64,000 nt of DNA from Providencia sp. (GCF_003533305.1 NZ_DOEH01000015.1:286980-350979); one strand, 5' to 3'. Shown: positions 36,700-47,724, numbered from the stretch's first letter. Numbers and translations are program-made. Notes: a model not told the origin generated them from the letters alone.

Positions 36700-39309
36700 A
36701 TGGGTAAAGCTCTTGTTATAGTGGAGTCCCCGGCAAAAGCCAAGACAATCAATAAGTATCTTGGAAGTGGCTACGTTGTGAAAAGCAGCGTTGGTCACAT
36801 TCGTGATCTGCCGAAAAGCGGCTCTAGTTCACAAACCGGCTCACAAAAAAAGAGTACAGACTCATCTACCGATAAAACCAAAAAGGTGAAAAAAGATCCT
36901 CAAGAAGCGTTAGTTAAACGCATGGGGATTGACCCTTACCATGGTTGGAAAGCAAATTATCAAATTTTGCCCGGTAAGGAAAAAGTCGTTTCTGAACTCC
37001 AAGCATTGGCAGCAGATGCTGACCATGTCTATCTCGCGACGGATCTCGACCGCGAAGGGGAAGCGATTGCTTGGCATTTGCGTGAAGTTATCGGTGGTGA
37101 TGAATCACGTTTTAGCCGTGTCGTATTTAATGAAATAACTAAAAATGCGATCACACAAGCGTTTGAAAGCCCTGGCGAGTTGAATATCGATAGGGTAAAT
37201 GCTCAGCAAGCTCGTCGCTTCATGGACCGAGTAGTGGGATACATGGTATCGCCATTATTATGGAAAAAAGTGGCTCGTGGTCTTTCTGCTGGTCGAGTAC
37301 AATCGGTTGCAGTACGATTAATTGTTGAGCGTGAACGCGAAATTAAAGCATTTGTTCCTGTCGAATATTGGGAATTACATGCAGATTTATCTGATAAAGA
37401 TGTGACAAACTTACGTATGGAAGTCACTTCTCAAGCAGGTAAAGCATTTAAGCCAGTCAATAAAGCACAAACAGATGCGGCAGTTAAATTGCTTGAAAAA
37501 GCTCGTTTTCAGGTTATTGACCGTGAAGATAAGCCGACATCAAGTAAGCCAAGTGCGCCATATATCACTTCAACCTTACAGCAAGCAGCCAGTACGCGCC
37601 TTGGCTTTGGTGTGAAGAAAACGATGATGATGGCTCAACGCCTTTATGAAGCCGGTTATATAACCTATATGCGTACTGACTCAACTAATTTGAGTCAGGA
37701 TGCATTAGATATGGTTCGTGGCTATATAAATGACAATTTTGGTGCAAAGTATTTACCAAAAGATGCCAACGTTTATAGCAGTAAAGATAATTCTCAAGAA
37801 GCGCACGAAGCTATCCGACCTTCAAGTGTAGATGTTCTACCTGAAACACTGAAGGATATGGAAAATGATGCCAAACGGTTGTATCAGCTTATTTGGAATC
37901 AGTTTGTTGCTTGTCAAATGACACCAGCAAAATATGATTCGACGACGCTGACAGTTAAAGCGGGTGATTTTGAGTTAAAAGCCAAAGGACGTACTTTACG
38001 TTTTGATGGTTGGACTCGAGTGATGGCTGCGTTACGTAAAAACGATGAAGATAAAACTTTGCCACCTATTCAAGTGGGTTCAGAGCTATCTTTAGTTGAA
38101 TTATTACCAACGCAACATTTTACTAAGCCACCTGCTCGCTTTAGTGAAGCATCGTTAGTTAAAGAATTAGAAAAACGAGGTATTGGACGTCCATCTACTT
38201 ACGCTGCCATCATTTCGACTATCCAAGATAGAGGATATGCGAAAGTTGATAACCGTCGTTTCTATGCAGAAAAGATGGGTGAAATCGTCACAGATAGATT
38301 GGAAGAGAATTTCAATGATCTGATGAACTACGATTTTACAGCTAAAATGGAAGACCAACTTGACCATGTAGCGAATCACAGTGCAGATTGGAAAGCGGTA
38401 TTAGATGAGTTCTTTTCCGACTTTAGTAAGCAGCTTGAAGTTGCAGAAAAAGATCCGGAAGAAGGCGGAATGCGTACCAATCCAATGGTTATCACATCTA
38501 TCACCTGTCCTGATTGTTCTCTCCATATGGGAATTCGCACAGCATCTACTGGTGTATTCCTCGGATGCTCTGGGTATGCTTTACCGCCTAAAGAACGTTG
38601 TAAGAAAACAATTAATTTAATTCCAGAAGATGAAGTGCTTAATATTCTGGAAGGTGAAGACGCTGAAACTAATGCTTTAAGAGCAAAACGTCGTTGTCCA
38701 AAATGTGGTACTGCGATGGATAGTTATTTGATTGATAATCAACGTAAGCTACATGTTTGTGGTAATAATCCAGCTTGTGAAGGTTATGAGATCGAAGAAG
38801 GCGAATTCCGTATCAAAGGTTATGATGGCCCAGTCATTGAATGTGACAAATGTGGTTCTGAAATGCACTTGAAAATGGGGCGTTTTGGTAAGTACATGGG
38901 TTGTACTAATGAAGAATGTAAAAACACACGTAAAATCTTAAGAAGTGGTGAAATAGCCCCGCCGAAAGAAGATCCTGTTCCGTTGCCGGAATTACCGTGT
39001 GAAAAGTCAGATGCTTATTTTGTTCTACGTGATGGCGCGGCAGGTGTATTCCTCGCTGCCAATACATTCCCTAAATCGAGGGAAACTAGAGCACCATTAG
39101 TTGAAGAGTTACAAAGATTTAAAGATAGATTACCTGAAAAATTAGCTTACTTAGCGGAAGCACCAGCGAAAGATCCTGAAGGTAATTCAACTGTTGTACG
39201 TTTTAGTCGCAAGACTAAACAGCAATATGTGTCTTCTGAAAAGAATGGCAAAGCAACGGGTTGGAGTGCTTTTTATGTCGATGGTAAGTGGGTAGTTAAA
39301 GAAAAGTAA
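36700..39309 (+). CDS. topA: DNA topoisomerase I
   Basis: Type IA topoisomerase that relaxes negative supercoils. The 869 residues start with the TOPRIM domain ([10 protein letters not shown], and Asp-Leu-Asp-Arg-Glu-Gly-Glu). The catalytic tyrosine is Tyr323 in Ile-Thr-Tyr-Met-Arg-Thr-Asp-Ser. Three C-terminal Cys4 zinc-finger regions (about residues 600-750) and the zinc-ribbon-like tail, ending Trp-Val-Val-Lys-Glu-Lys, are complete. The length is four residues more than E. coli. A convergent-gene terminator follows. Confidence 0.97.
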   Translation: MGKALVIVESPAKAKTINKYLGSGYVVKSSVGHIRDLPKSGSSSQTGSQKKSTDSSTDKTKKVKKDPQEALVKRMGIDPYHGWKANYQILPGKEKVVSELQALAADADHVYLATDLDREGEAIAWHLREVIGGDESRFSRVVFNEITKNAITQAFESPGELNIDRVNAQQARRFMDRVVGYMVSPLLWKKVARGLSAGRVQSVAVRLIVEREREIKAFVPVEYWELHADLSDKDVTNLRMEVTSQAGKAFKPVNKAQTDAAVKLLEKARFQVIDREDKPTSSKPSAPYITSTLQQAASTRLGFGVKKTMMMAQRLYEAGYITYMRTDSTNLSQDALDMVRGYINDNFGAKYLPKDANVYSSKDNSQEAHEAIRPSSVDVLPETLKDMENDAKRLYQLIWNQFVACQMTPAKYDSTTLTVKAGDFELKAKGRTLRFDGWTRVMAALRKNDEDKTLPPIQVGSELSLVELLPTQHFTKPPARFSEASLVKELEKRGIGRPSTYAAIISTIQDRGYAKVDNRRFYAEKMGEIVTDRLEENFNDLMNYDFTAKMEDQLDHVANHSADWKAVLDEFFSDFSKQLEVAEKDPEEGGMRTNPMVITSITCPDCSLHMGIRTASTGVFLGCSGYALPPKERCKKTINLIPEDEVLNILEGEDAETNALRAKRRCPKCGTAMDSYLIDNQRKLHVCGNNPACEGYEIEEGEFRIKGYDGPVIECDKCGSEMHLKMGRFGKYMGCTNEECKNTRKILRSGEIAPPKEDPVPLPELPCEKSDAYFVLRDGAAGVFLAANTFPKSRETRAPLVEELQRFKDRLPEKLAYLAEAPAKDPEGNSTVVRFSRKTKQQYVSSEKNGKATGWSAFYVDGKWVVKEK

Positions 39310-39334
39310 TTGCATTTGAAAAAATGAAACTCAT

Positions 39335-39369
39335 AAAAATACCAGTCAGCTAAGTTGACTGGTATTTTT
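39335..39369. terminator. Bidirectional terminator between topA and the LysR gene
   Basis: AAAAATACCAGTCA at 39335-39348 pairs perfectly with TGACTGGTATTTTT at 39356-39369 around a seven-base loop. Confidence 0.95.
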
Positions 39370-40296
39370 TTATTGGGGTATCCAAGAATCCCAAGCAGGA
39401 ACAGGTTGCAATTCTGAGATAAGAAAATCAATAAATGATCTTATTTTAGGATTACTGTATTTACTTGGGAAATAAAGCGCATATAAAGCATGAGTTTCAT
39501 AAGTCACATTCCCATCAAGTAATAACGGTATTAATTCTTCTTTTTGAATATGGTCGCCAATAAGATAAGTGGGTAACCAAGCAACACCTTGGTTTTCTAG
39601 CACAGATTTCAGTAGAACTAAGCTGCTATTTGCCTGAATAGGAGCTCTAACTTTCAATTGATGCTGGCGGTTATGTTCATCGGTCATTTTTATTGGGGGC
39701 GTCAGCCCTGGATAAATAAGGCAATCGTGATCTACCAAATCAGTGCGCCTCATCGGAAAACCTTTTTTAGCCAAGTAATCTGATGTTGCACAATAAGCCC
39801 ATCGAATAGGCGCTAGTTTACGCATGGCGTAATTCTGTGGGGGAGATGACGATATTCTTAATGCAATATCAAAGTCGGTATCATTTAAATTAACAAAGTC
39901 ATCGTTAAGGTCAATGTATAAATTAACATCTGGACACTGCTCACGATATTTATCAATTAAATTAACTAGACGAGAATAGCCAAAAGCAATGGAACAGGTA
40001 ATACGCAATTCTCCCTGAGGATATTCGTAATAGCTAGATGTTGCATTCAACGTATCATCGAATTCTTTCAATAACTTAAGTGCCCGATTAAAAAAATACT
40101 GTCCAGCATCCGTCAATGTAATGCTACGCGTTGTTCTTTTAATTAATGTTGTTCCTAATGTATTTTCCATCGCTGCTAAATTTTTACTGACCGCTGAAGG
40201 CGAAACATTAAGTTGTGTGGCGGCTTCAGAAAGACCTCCACATTCAACAATTTTAACAAAAAACTCTAAATTCTTGAGTGAAATTGGTGAGCTCAT
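39370..40296 (-). CDS. LysR-family transcriptional regulator
   Basis: A 308-residue LysR regulator from the ATG at 40296, which has AAAGGA five bases upstream; the frame opens 14 codons earlier. The N-terminal winged helix (about residues 6-65) carries Ala-Ala-x-x-Leu-Asn-Val-Ser-Pro-Ser-Ala-Val-Ser-Lys, and the C-terminal part is a periplasmic-binding-type effector domain of the CrgA/YhaJ-like group. It diverges from the transporter–lyase pair at 40522, the usual layout for a LysR regulator and its target. The effector is unknown; a sulfur amino acid is a reasonable guess from the neighbours. Confidence 0.88.
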   Translation of the reverse strand: MSSPISLKNLEFFVKIVECGGLSEAATQLNVSPSAVSKNLAAMENTLGTTLIKRTTRSITLTDAGQYFFNRALKLLKEFDDTLNATSSYYEYPQGELRITCSIAFGYSRLVNLIDKYREQCPDVNLYIDLNDDFVNLNDTDFDIALRISSSPPQNYAMRKLAPIRWAYCATSDYLAKKGFPMRRTDLVDHDCLIYPGLTPPIKMTDEHNRQHQLKVRAPIQANSSLVLLKSVLENQGVAWLPTYLIGDHIQKEELIPLLLDGNVTYETHALYALYFPSKYSNPKIRSFIDFLISELQPVPAWDSWIPQ

Positions 40297-40422
40297 TCTT
40301 TCCTTTAATTCACAAGTGATTTGAGAAAACAGTATCAATATGCCATTTAAATCCCTTTTTAAAAGTGTAACTATTACCCTGTAGGAAAGAAAGCTATAAC
40401 AATATGAAAAATAAACAAGTTA

Positions 40423-40438
40423 AGTGATATGCATCACA
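40423..40438 (+). promoter_or_regulatory. CRP-like site in the LysR–transporter intergenic region
   Basis: AGTGATATGCATCACA matches TGTGA-N6-TCACA at nine of ten defined bases and is almost fully palindromic. It lies about 84 bases before the transporter start and suggests cAMP-CRP control. LysR sites (T-N11-A) may overlap it but I cannot assign one. Confidence 0.55.
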
Positions 40439-40521
40439 AAATACAGGGAAGGGAAATTACAAAACTTATAAATGTGATTTCTATCCTGATAAATATAATT
40501 TTAATTAAAAGGTAATCCGAT

Positions 40522-41766
40522 ATGTGGACTCGACTAGAACCCTACAAATCGTCTCTTATTCTACTCTTTGCTCTTATCCTTGGGGGATTACTTGGTATTT
40601 ATACCCCAACATTTGCTATCCAACTGCAACCAGTGGGACAAATATTTCTTAATCTACTATTTATGATCATTGTTCCGTTAGTTGGGATCAGTGTGATGTC
40701 ATCAATTGCTGGAATGACCGACCTTAAACGCTTGGGTCGAATAATTGGTATTATTTTTATTGTCTCTATAGCCATGGCACTTATCCCAGCGGCGGGTATC
40801 GTTGCATTAGCGTTATGGTATAACCCAGCGCAAGGCGTCACGATTGATCTTCCTAAGTCTGTAAATGCAGGCGCGGGAAATATGGATTTTGTCAGCATGA
40901 TAACGACCAGTGACTTTGTCGGTCTATTTTCTAAGTCAAATATCTTAGCGCTCATCATGATTTCCATTATTGCAGGTATCGCAATTGGTCAATCTGCTGA
41001 TGCAGGTAAGCGTATCGCTGCATTTCTTGATGATGCCAATACTATTGTGATGAAGATAGTCTCAATTATTATGAAAGTCGCACCTGTTGGGTTGGGCTGT
41101 TATTTTGCGGCGACTATGGCAAGTCAGGACGCGGCGCTATTAATGACATTTGCTCGTGCTATTGGGTTATTTATGGTTGCGACCCTAATTTACTATGTTT
41201 TTGGCTCTATTTTTTACTCGTGGATTGGTGGTGGTATACCGGGTGTGAAAGCATTCTGGCGTAATGCGATTGAACCTTCTGCGACTGCATTGGGAACTTG
41301 TTCTTCTTTAGGAACATTGCCCGTGACTATCCGCGCAGGAAAAGCGATGGGAATTAATCCTGAGATTGTGGATGTTTCAATTCCCTTGCTTGTTAATCTA
41401 AATAAAGGCGGCGTAGCAATGATTGCAGCGCTAAAAATTGTCTTTATTTATTCGGTATTAGGTCTGCCATTTACGACAGAAACTTTCTTTTTGGCCATGT
41501 TAATCGCAGTACTATCCGCCATTATCGTAGGGGGCGTACCAGGTGGTGCATTCCTTGGGGAAATATTTATTGTGACAACATTAGGTTTGCCAATGGAAGC
41601 GATCCCGATATTAGTGGTTCTCGGTACGATCACCGATGCGCCAGCTACACTGATTAACGTTATTCATGATTTAAATGCAGCTCAGATAGTTGAGCGCTTT
41701 GCAGGGAAAAAATCAGCAAATTCGAATATTCATGACCTATCAGTTTCAGAAAACGTAACTGAATAA
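40522..41766 (+). CDS. DAACS-family dicarboxylate/amino acid:cation symporter
   Basis: A 414-residue transporter of the glutamate/dicarboxylate:cation symporter family (GltP, DctA, cystine carrier TcyP). About eight membrane helices are visible, with a Ser/Thr-rich re-entrant loop Ala-Leu-Gly-Thr-Cys-Ser-Ser-Leu-Gly-Thr-Leu-Pro near residues 252-265 and a second conserved segment Asn-Leu-Asn-Lys-Gly-Gly. The substrate is not directly readable. A MetC-type C-S lyase starts 35 bases downstream, so cystine, cystathionine or a related sulfur amino acid is the best guess. Confidence 0.87.
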   Translation: MWTRLEPYKSSLILLFALILGGLLGIYTPTFAIQLQPVGQIFLNLLFMIIVPLVGISVMSSIAGMTDLKRLGRIIGIIFIVSIAMALIPAAGIVALALWYNPAQGVTIDLPKSVNAGAGNMDFVSMITTSDFVGLFSKSNILALIMISIIAGIAIGQSADAGKRIAAFLDDANTIVMKIVSIIMKVAPVGLGCYFAATMASQDAALLMTFARAIGLFMVATLIYYVFGSIFYSWIGGGIPGVKAFWRNAIEPSATALGTCSSLGTLPVTIRAGKAMGINPEIVDVSIPLLVNLNKGGVAMIAALKIVFIYSVLGLPFTTETFFLAMLIAVLSAIIVGGVPGGAFLGEIFIVTTLGLPMEAIPILVVLGTITDAPATLINVIHDLNAAQIVERFAGKKSANSNIHDLSVSENVTE

Positions 41767-41801
41767 GCTATTCAAACATAATGAATTAAAAGGTAAATTT
41801 A

Positions 41802-42992
41802 ATGAAAGAGAACTTGAACATTGAAACTCAGTTAGTGACTGCTGGGCGAGAAAAACGCTATACACAAGGTTCGGTTAATGCGGTTATTCAACGTGCATCA
41901 TCATTAGTTTTTGATACCGTAAAAGATAAGAAATTTGCAACTGCAAATCGGGCAAATGGCGAATTATTTTATGGACGTAGAGGCACTCTTACACATTTTT
42001 CATTCCAAAAAGCGATGGTCGATTTGGAAGGTGGTGTTGGTTGCGCCCTTTATCCATGCGGTGCAGCGGCAGTGACAAATGCAATTCTTTCATTTGTGGC
42101 AAGCGGTGACCATATCTTGATGACGGGAAGTGCATATGAGCCGACACAAGATTTTTGTAATAAGATCCTTAGCAAATATAATGTATCAACAACGTATTAT
42201 GAACCAATGATCGGCGCAGAAATTGCTTCACTCATTCAACCAAATACGAAAGTTGTTTTTCTGGAATCGCCAAGTTCTATTACGATGGAAGTACAAGATG
42301 TTCCGGGAATGATAAAGGCGATTCGTGCCGTTAATCCTGAAATTGTAATTATGTTAGATAATACTTGGGCAGCAGGAATATTATTTCGAGCATTAGATTT
42401 CGGGGTTGATATTTCTATTCAAGCTGGCACTAAATACACGATTGGGCATTCTGATGCGATGTTAGGTACAGCCGTCTCTAACGAGCGTTGTTGGGAACGA
42501 TTACGTGAAAATTCGTATCTGATGGGACAAACTCTCGATGCCGATACAGCTTATATGGGAAGCCGTGGTTTACGTACACTTTCAGTTAGATTAAAACAAC
42601 ATGAGATAAGTAGTATTGCGATTGCTAAATGGTTAGCTGACCGCCCTGAAGTTGCGAGAGTGAATCATCCTGCATTAGAGCAATGCCCTGGGCATGAATT
42701 TTATCGTCGTGATTTTTCTGGTTGTTCAGGTTTGTTTTCTTTTGTTCTTAAAAAACGCTTGTCCGATGAACAGATGTCTGCTTTTTTGGATAATTTTACC
42801 TTGTTCCATATGGCATACTCATGGGGTGGCTTTGAATCATTGATTTTAGCTAATCAACCCGAAGAATTAAATGAGATCCGCCCAGTCAGCAATGTGGACT
42901 TCACCGGTACGTTAGTTCGAGTTCATATTGGCCTTGAAAATATAGATGATTTAATCGCTGATCTTGATGCAGGTTTTGCTCGAATTAGTTAA
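41802..42992 (+). CDS. MetC-type cystathionine beta-lyase / C-S lyase
   Basis: PLP-dependent Cys/Met-metabolism enzyme of 396 residues, close to E. coli MetC throughout ([31 protein letters not shown]). The PLP lysine is Lys211 in Gly-Thr-Lys-Tyr. Such enzymes cleave cystathionine to homocysteine, pyruvate and ammonia and can release sulfide from cysteine. It follows the symporter in the same operon. This may be the only metC or a second catabolic copy; the rest of the genome would tell, so I leave the symbol blank. Confidence 0.92.
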   Translation: MKENLNIETQLVTAGREKRYTQGSVNAVIQRASSLVFDTVKDKKFATANRANGELFYGRRGTLTHFSFQKAMVDLEGGVGCALYPCGAAAVTNAILSFVASGDHILMTGSAYEPTQDFCNKILSKYNVSTTYYEPMIGAEIASLIQPNTKVVFLESPSSITMEVQDVPGMIKAIRAVNPEIVIMLDNTWAAGILFRALDFGVDISIQAGTKYTIGHSDAMLGTAVSNERCWERLRENSYLMGQTLDADTAYMGSRGLRTLSVRLKQHEISSIAIAKWLADRPEVARVNHPALEQCPGHEFYRRDFSGCSGLFSFVLKKRLSDEQMSAFLDNFTLFHMAYSWGGFESLILANQPEELNEIRPVSNVDFTGTLVRVHIGLENIDDLIADLDAGFARIS

Positions 42993-43036
42993 TTGAAGTC
43001 TGATAGATAGAATTAACCTAAAATTATATTTCTATT

Positions 43037-43077
43037 AATGGCTAGAGAACATAATTGTTTATCTAGCCATTTTTTTA
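43037..43077 (+). terminator. Terminator after the symporter–lyase operon
   Basis: AATGGCTAGA at 43037-43046 pairs with TCTAGCCATT at 43062-43071 and is followed by a run of T. Confidence 0.93.
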
Positions 43078-43233
43078 GTAAACATTTCCTTTCCTTCAAT
43101 GTACTCATTAATTAAATGATTGTGATGTAACTATCATTTATTCACTAAAGAAATCATTTGAACAAAAGTACTAACTTAAATGTGCTAACGTGAAATAGCG
43201 CTGTGCATTATTGCGTTCAACAATAAAACGGTT

Positions 43234-43288
43234 CTTACTTCATATCAATATGAGGTAAGTCGATGGAACGATAGATAAATTTTATCTA
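43234..43288 (+). promoter_or_regulatory. Two adjacent palindromes in the sodC leader
   Basis: CTTACTTCATAT / ATATGAGGTAAG (43234-43259, one mismatch, two-base loop) and TAGATAAA / TTTATCTA (43272-43288, one-base centre) lie directly before the sodC GGAGG. Each could be an operator or a leader hairpin that affects ribosome access. No regulator is identified. Confidence 0.5.
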
Positions 43289-43299
43289 CTGGAGGTAAA

Positions 43300-43824
43300 A
43301 TGAAGTTCAAGATTTGTTTACTTGCTGCATTATTTACGACAAGTGCGGCTTTTGCCGCTGACACAACAGTCGTATTAAAAGAAGCGACCACAACTGGAGA
43401 GGGTAAAGCAATCGGTGAAGTCGTTATCTCTGAAACTGAATATGGATTATTGTTCACCCCGAAAATAACTGGGCTACAAGCAGGTATTCATGGTTTTCAT
43501 ATTCATGCCAACCCAAGTTGTGAACCGGGTGAAAAAGAGGGCAAAATAGTGCCTGCATTAAAAGCTGGTGGTCATATGGATCCTGAGAAAACAGGTGTGC
43601 ATAAAGGTCCTTATGATAATAGCGGCCATTTAGGCGATTTACCGGGTTTAGTGGCAGATGCTAAAGGTAATGCGGATTATGCGGTTCTCGCACCACGGTT
43701 AAAGTCGCTTAATGATGTGAAAAATCATGCATTAATGGTACATGTTGGCGGTGATAATTATTCAGACAATCCTGAAGTACTCGGTGGTGGGGGGGCGAGG
43801 ATGGCCTGTGGGATAATCAAATAA
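43300..43824 (+). CDS. sodC: Periplasmic Cu,Zn superoxide dismutase
   Basis: Converts superoxide to peroxide and oxygen in the periplasm. 174 residues, with a signal peptide cleaved near Ala-Phe-Ala-Ala (about residue 20). Copper and zinc ligands appear in Gly-Phe-His-Ile-His (about 64-68), Gly-Gly-His-Met-Asp, Gly-Pro-Tyr-Asp…Gly-His-Leu-Gly-Asp-Leu-Pro and Leu-Met-Val-His-Val-Gly-Gly-Asp. The disulfide pair is Asn-Pro-Ser-Cys-Glu and the Cys in Met-Ala-Cys-Gly. It has its own upstream region; an ERIC-like palindrome follows. Confidence 0.95.
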   Translation: MKFKICLLAALFTTSAAFAADTTVVLKEATTTGEGKAIGEVVISETEYGLLFTPKITGLQAGIHGFHIHANPSCEPGEKEGKIVPALKAGGHMDPEKTGVHKGPYDNSGHLGDLPGLVADAKGNADYAVLAPRLKSLNDVKNHALMVHVGGDNYSDNPEVLGGGGARMACGIIK

Positions 43825-43837
43825 TTACACTTCATAC

Positions 43838-43936
43838 TTCGCGCTGTGGCGGTGTTGGCTGCACTCGGCTACTTGGGTCACATACTTTTGTATGCTCCCC
43901 GAGCTATCCTCGCTCGCCGCCTTGCCACAGCACGAA
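43838..43936. repeat. ERIC-like imperfect palindrome, copy A
   Basis: About 99 bases, intergenic, between convergent sodC and the M13 peptidase gene. Arms TTCGCGCTGTGGC (43838-43850) and GCCACAGCACGAA (43924-43936) pair with one mismatch. The centre has the order GTCAC, TACTT, TGTA, GCTCC, which follows the core recognised by the standard ERIC primers, and both flanks carry GTTGGCTGCACTC-type and CTCGCTCGCCGCC-type segments. It is an enterobacterial repetitive intergenic consensus relative, likely transcribed into a long hairpin. Confidence 0.82.
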
Positions 43937-44030
43937 TTATTTAGAGTAATATTCTACTAGTTTCTACTGAATTATATAGGTAACTCCATTTTCCATTTTT
44001 TAAGAAAAGTTAGAGCCTTATAGTCAGTAT

Positions 44031-46064
44031 TTACCAAATACGGATACGTTGTTCAGGCTCTAAATAGAGTTGGTTGTTTTTTTCAACACCGAAGGTTTGG
44101 TACCAATCATCGATGTTGCGGACAACGCCATTTGCACGAAACTGATTTGGGCTGTGCGGGTCGGTTAAGATTTTATTACGTTCTGACTCTTTGTTTGACA
44201 GTTCTTGCCATGTTCTCGCCCATGAAATAAAGAAGCGTTGTAATCCAGTAGTTCCGTCAATGATAGGGGCTTCGCCATTTGGGTAGTTTTCTTTGACAAA
44301 CTGTTTGTAGGCACTTAATGCAATATTAAGCCCACCTAAGTCACCAATGTTTTCGCCTAACGTTAGCTGCCCATTGACTTTTTGCCCATCTACATCAAAA
44401 GCATTGAATTGGTCGACTAGCTTATCGGTTTTTTGTTTAAAATGCGTTTTGGCACTTTCACTCCACCAGTTACGCAATTGGCCCGTACCATCATATAAAC
44501 TACCTTGATCATCAAATCCATGCCCCATTTCATGACCAATAACTGCGCCAATAGCGCCATAGTTATAGGCTGGGTCAACGTTAGGATCAAAAAACGGTGC
44601 TTGTAAGATCGCCGCAGGGAAAACGATTTCATTTTGTACTGGATTGAAATAAGCGTTAACGGTTTGTGGTGTCATTCCCCATTCCCATTTGCGAACTGGT
44701 TTACCTATTTTGCTGATGGCGTCTTTGTAAGACCATTCATTCACTTGTTTGTAATTACCAAGTAAATCATCTTGTTTGAGATTAATACTATCAAAGTTGT
44801 TCCATTGATCTGGGTATCCTACTTTTACAGTAAATTGGTCTAATTTTTTGAGTGCTTCTTGTCGAGTCGCGTCATCCATCCAGTCATTAACTTTCAGACG
44901 TGAATTGAATGTTCCTCTCACATAACTGACCAGATCTTTAATTTTTTCTTTTGATTTCGGATCAAAATACTGTTCAACATAGATTTGCCCTAAAGGTTCA
45001 CCTTGCAGGGCGTTAACTGTTTGTAACGCACGTTCCTGACGGGTACGTTGTTTTTCTATCCCATTGAGTTTTTTCGAGTAAAAATCAAAATTGGCATCAA
45101 CAAATTGTTGGTTTAAATAACGGGCATTACTGCTAACATATTGGAAAATTAGATAGTCTTTTAGCACCGATATTGGTGTTTGCGCATAAATTTGTGCTGT
45201 CTTTTCTACAGCCGTATCGGTTTCTACGACAATTTTTTCTAATTGTTTATCTGAAAGTTGCCAATGATTAATGAAGTTTTCCCATGCAAAACCTTTAGTG
45301 AATGCTTTCATTTCTGGCAAGGTCATTGCGTGATAATTTTTGAGGGTATCACGGCGTTCTTCTGGGCTCCATTGTACTTTAGCTATTGATTTTTCGAGGT
45401 CAAATATTAGCTGCGCTTTCTTATCGACATCTTTTTCTCCCGCTAATTTTAAAATAGTTTCAATGTAGGCAATATAGCTTTTACGGATTGCTTCCATTTG
45501 CGGGGTATCATCAAGATAGTAGTTACGATTTGGTAACCCTAAGCTACCTTGACCGATATAAAGAACATAAGTATCAGGTGATTTTGCATCTAAATCGACC
45601 CAATAGGAAATGAGTGAGTTATATGCGGGTAAGGTCATTAAACGGCTTATATCATTATGATCTTTTGCTTGCTTAATTGCGTCTAAGTCGCTTTTTATCG
45701 GCGAGATATTCGCTTTTTCAATCGCATCTTCATTTAAATAACTTAAATATAAATTTCGAATATTACGTTGGTTATGGCTAAGAGCGCTTTCTGGTAAGGC
45801 TTGTAACTGTTCAATAATTGCCTGTGTTTGTTTTTCGGTATTGAGATACAAATCAACGAAGGAGTTAATACGAGGCATACCTGTAGGTATTTTTGCTTTT
45901 TTTATCCAATCCTCATTAACATAACGATAAAAATCATTTCCTGGTTGAATCGAATCAGATAGCACAATTTTTTGTTGACCGTATGAAACTTCTTTTGCAT
46001 ACAAATTAGATGCAAGGGAAACAGTTGATATGCCAATAAGTAAAGCCAATACGTTGATACGCAT
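44031..46064 (-). CDS. pepO: PepO-type M13 family metallopeptidase, exported
   Basis: Zinc endopeptidase of the neprilysin family that cleaves peptides outside the cytoplasm. 677 residues, with an N-terminal signal peptide (Leu-Ala-Leu-Leu-Ile-Gly…Tyr-Ala-Lys). The mature N-terminus has the family Pro-Gly-Asp/Asn-Asp-Phe-Tyr-x-Tyr-Val-Asn. The zinc site is His511-Glu-Met-Gly-His515 in Val-Ile-Gly-His-Glu-Met-Gly-His-Gly-Phe-Asp-Asp, and the third ligand lies in Gly-Glu-Asn-Ile-Gly-Asp-Leu-Gly-Gly. The protein ends Arg-Ile-Trp (usually Cys-x-Val-Trp in eukaryotic relatives). It stands alone, convergent with sodC and divergent from cysB. Confidence 0.92.
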   Translation of the reverse strand: MRINVLALLIGISTVSLASNLYAKEVSYGQQKIVLSDSIQPGNDFYRYVNEDWIKKAKIPTGMPRINSFVDLYLNTEKQTQAIIEQLQALPESALSHNQRNIRNLYLSYLNEDAIEKANISPIKSDLDAIKQAKDHNDISRLMTLPAYNSLISYWVDLDAKSPDTYVLYIGQGSLGLPNRNYYLDDTPQMEAIRKSYIAYIETILKLAGEKDVDKKAQLIFDLEKSIAKVQWSPEERRDTLKNYHAMTLPEMKAFTKGFAWENFINHWQLSDKQLEKIVVETDTAVEKTAQIYAQTPISVLKDYLIFQYVSSNARYLNQQFVDANFDFYSKKLNGIEKQRTRQERALQTVNALQGEPLGQIYVEQYFDPKSKEKIKDLVSYVRGTFNSRLKVNDWMDDATRQEALKKLDQFTVKVGYPDQWNNFDSINLKQDDLLGNYKQVNEWSYKDAISKIGKPVRKWEWGMTPQTVNAYFNPVQNEIVFPAAILQAPFFDPNVDPAYNYGAIGAVIGHEMGHGFDDQGSLYDGTGQLRNWWSESAKTHFKQKTDKLVDQFNAFDVDGQKVNGQLTLGENIGDLGGLNIALSAYKQFVKENYPNGEAPIIDGTTGLQRFFISWARTWQELSNKESERNKILTDPHSPNQFRANGVVRNIDDWYQTFGVEKNNQLYLEPEQRIRIW

Positions 46065-46095
46065 GCATAAACCTCTCTTTATTAAGGATTTGTAT

Positions 46096-46128
46096 ATTCA
46101 CCTTTAAGTTGTAAAAGCTAAGGTGAAT
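46096..46128 (-). promoter_or_regulatory. Inverted repeat in the pepO leader
   Basis: ATTCACCTT (46096-46104) and AAGGTGAAT (46120-46128) are perfect inverted repeats separated by 15 bases and begin 31 bases upstream of pepO. They may form a leader hairpin or an operator; the regulator is unknown. Confidence 0.45.
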
Positions 46129-46305
46129 CTAACAACATAATATTTTTATTATTCAATCATACTTCAGAAAAAATTTAATTCTACTTTGCAAAATCTTACG
46201 TCGGCTGATGATTTTGTATGACTTAGATGAAATTTTATCATCATGCTATTTATTCTTATCTAAATAATGATATATTAGTTATATAGAACATAATCTATAT
46301 TTCTT

Positions 46306-46319
46306 TTAGTTATAACTAA
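46306..46319 (+). promoter_or_regulatory. Perfect palindrome upstream of cysB, candidate autoregulatory site
   Basis: TTAGTTATAACTAA is a perfect 14-base palindrome 53 bases before the cysB start, with a partial copy (TTAGTTATAT) 31 bases farther upstream. CysB represses its own promoter in enteric bacteria, so this is a reasonable candidate site, though its consensus is loose. Confidence 0.45.
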
Positions 46320-46357
46320 TGTTTTTTAGCTATAGCGATTGGCAAGTCGCTTTGTAA

Positions 46358-47347
<990 letters not shown>

Positions 47348-47724
47348 TTTTCTTTGCCTTTTAGCCCATAGCGTTGTTGGCTTCAAACATAAACCCTAGT
47401 CACGTAGTTATCTACGCTCCTAGGGATTTGTGTTTTTGCCGCCTAGTTATGGGCTAAAATGCTTTGAAAATAATTTAAATGTACATTGTTCAAAAATTAA
47501 AAATCAAATTTAAATCCCTTCGAAATGTAATGATAAAGGTGATTATTTGCCTTAAGTTCACATCTTAGCCTAAATTATCCTACACTAAAGTGTGTTTCAT
47601 TGTGTATTTGGCACGAAATCAATAAATGAAATTTTTTGAGCAACTATGATTAAAAGAGGTTTATAAAAAATAATGGTGATTGACGTGTGGTATTGCCATC
47701 GTCATAAAAAACCAAGGAGGAGTT
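47348..47724. other. Intergenic region between cysB and acnA
   Basis: A 377-base gap holding ERIC-like copy B (47359-47459) and the acnA upstream region, which ends with AGGAGG before the acnA start. The small gene ymiA found near here in E. coli is not visible. Confidence 0.6.
47359..47459. repeat. ERIC-like imperfect palindrome, copy B
   Basis: About 101 bases just after cysB. Outer arms TTTTAGCCCATA (47359-47370) and TATGGGCTAAAA (47448-47459) are perfect 12-base inverted repeats, with an inner CCCTAG…CTAGGG palindrome. The core CCCTAGTCAC…GCTCCTAGGGATT follows the ERIC consensus closely. It could end or stabilise the cysB mRNA. Confidence 0.85.

Larger units (their letters stand above)
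42993..43299. other. Intergenic region between the lyase gene and sodC
   Basis: A 307-base gap holding the lyase terminator (43037-43077) and the sodC upstream DNA with two palindromes (43234-43259 and 43272-43288). No gene is visible. Confidence 0.6.
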
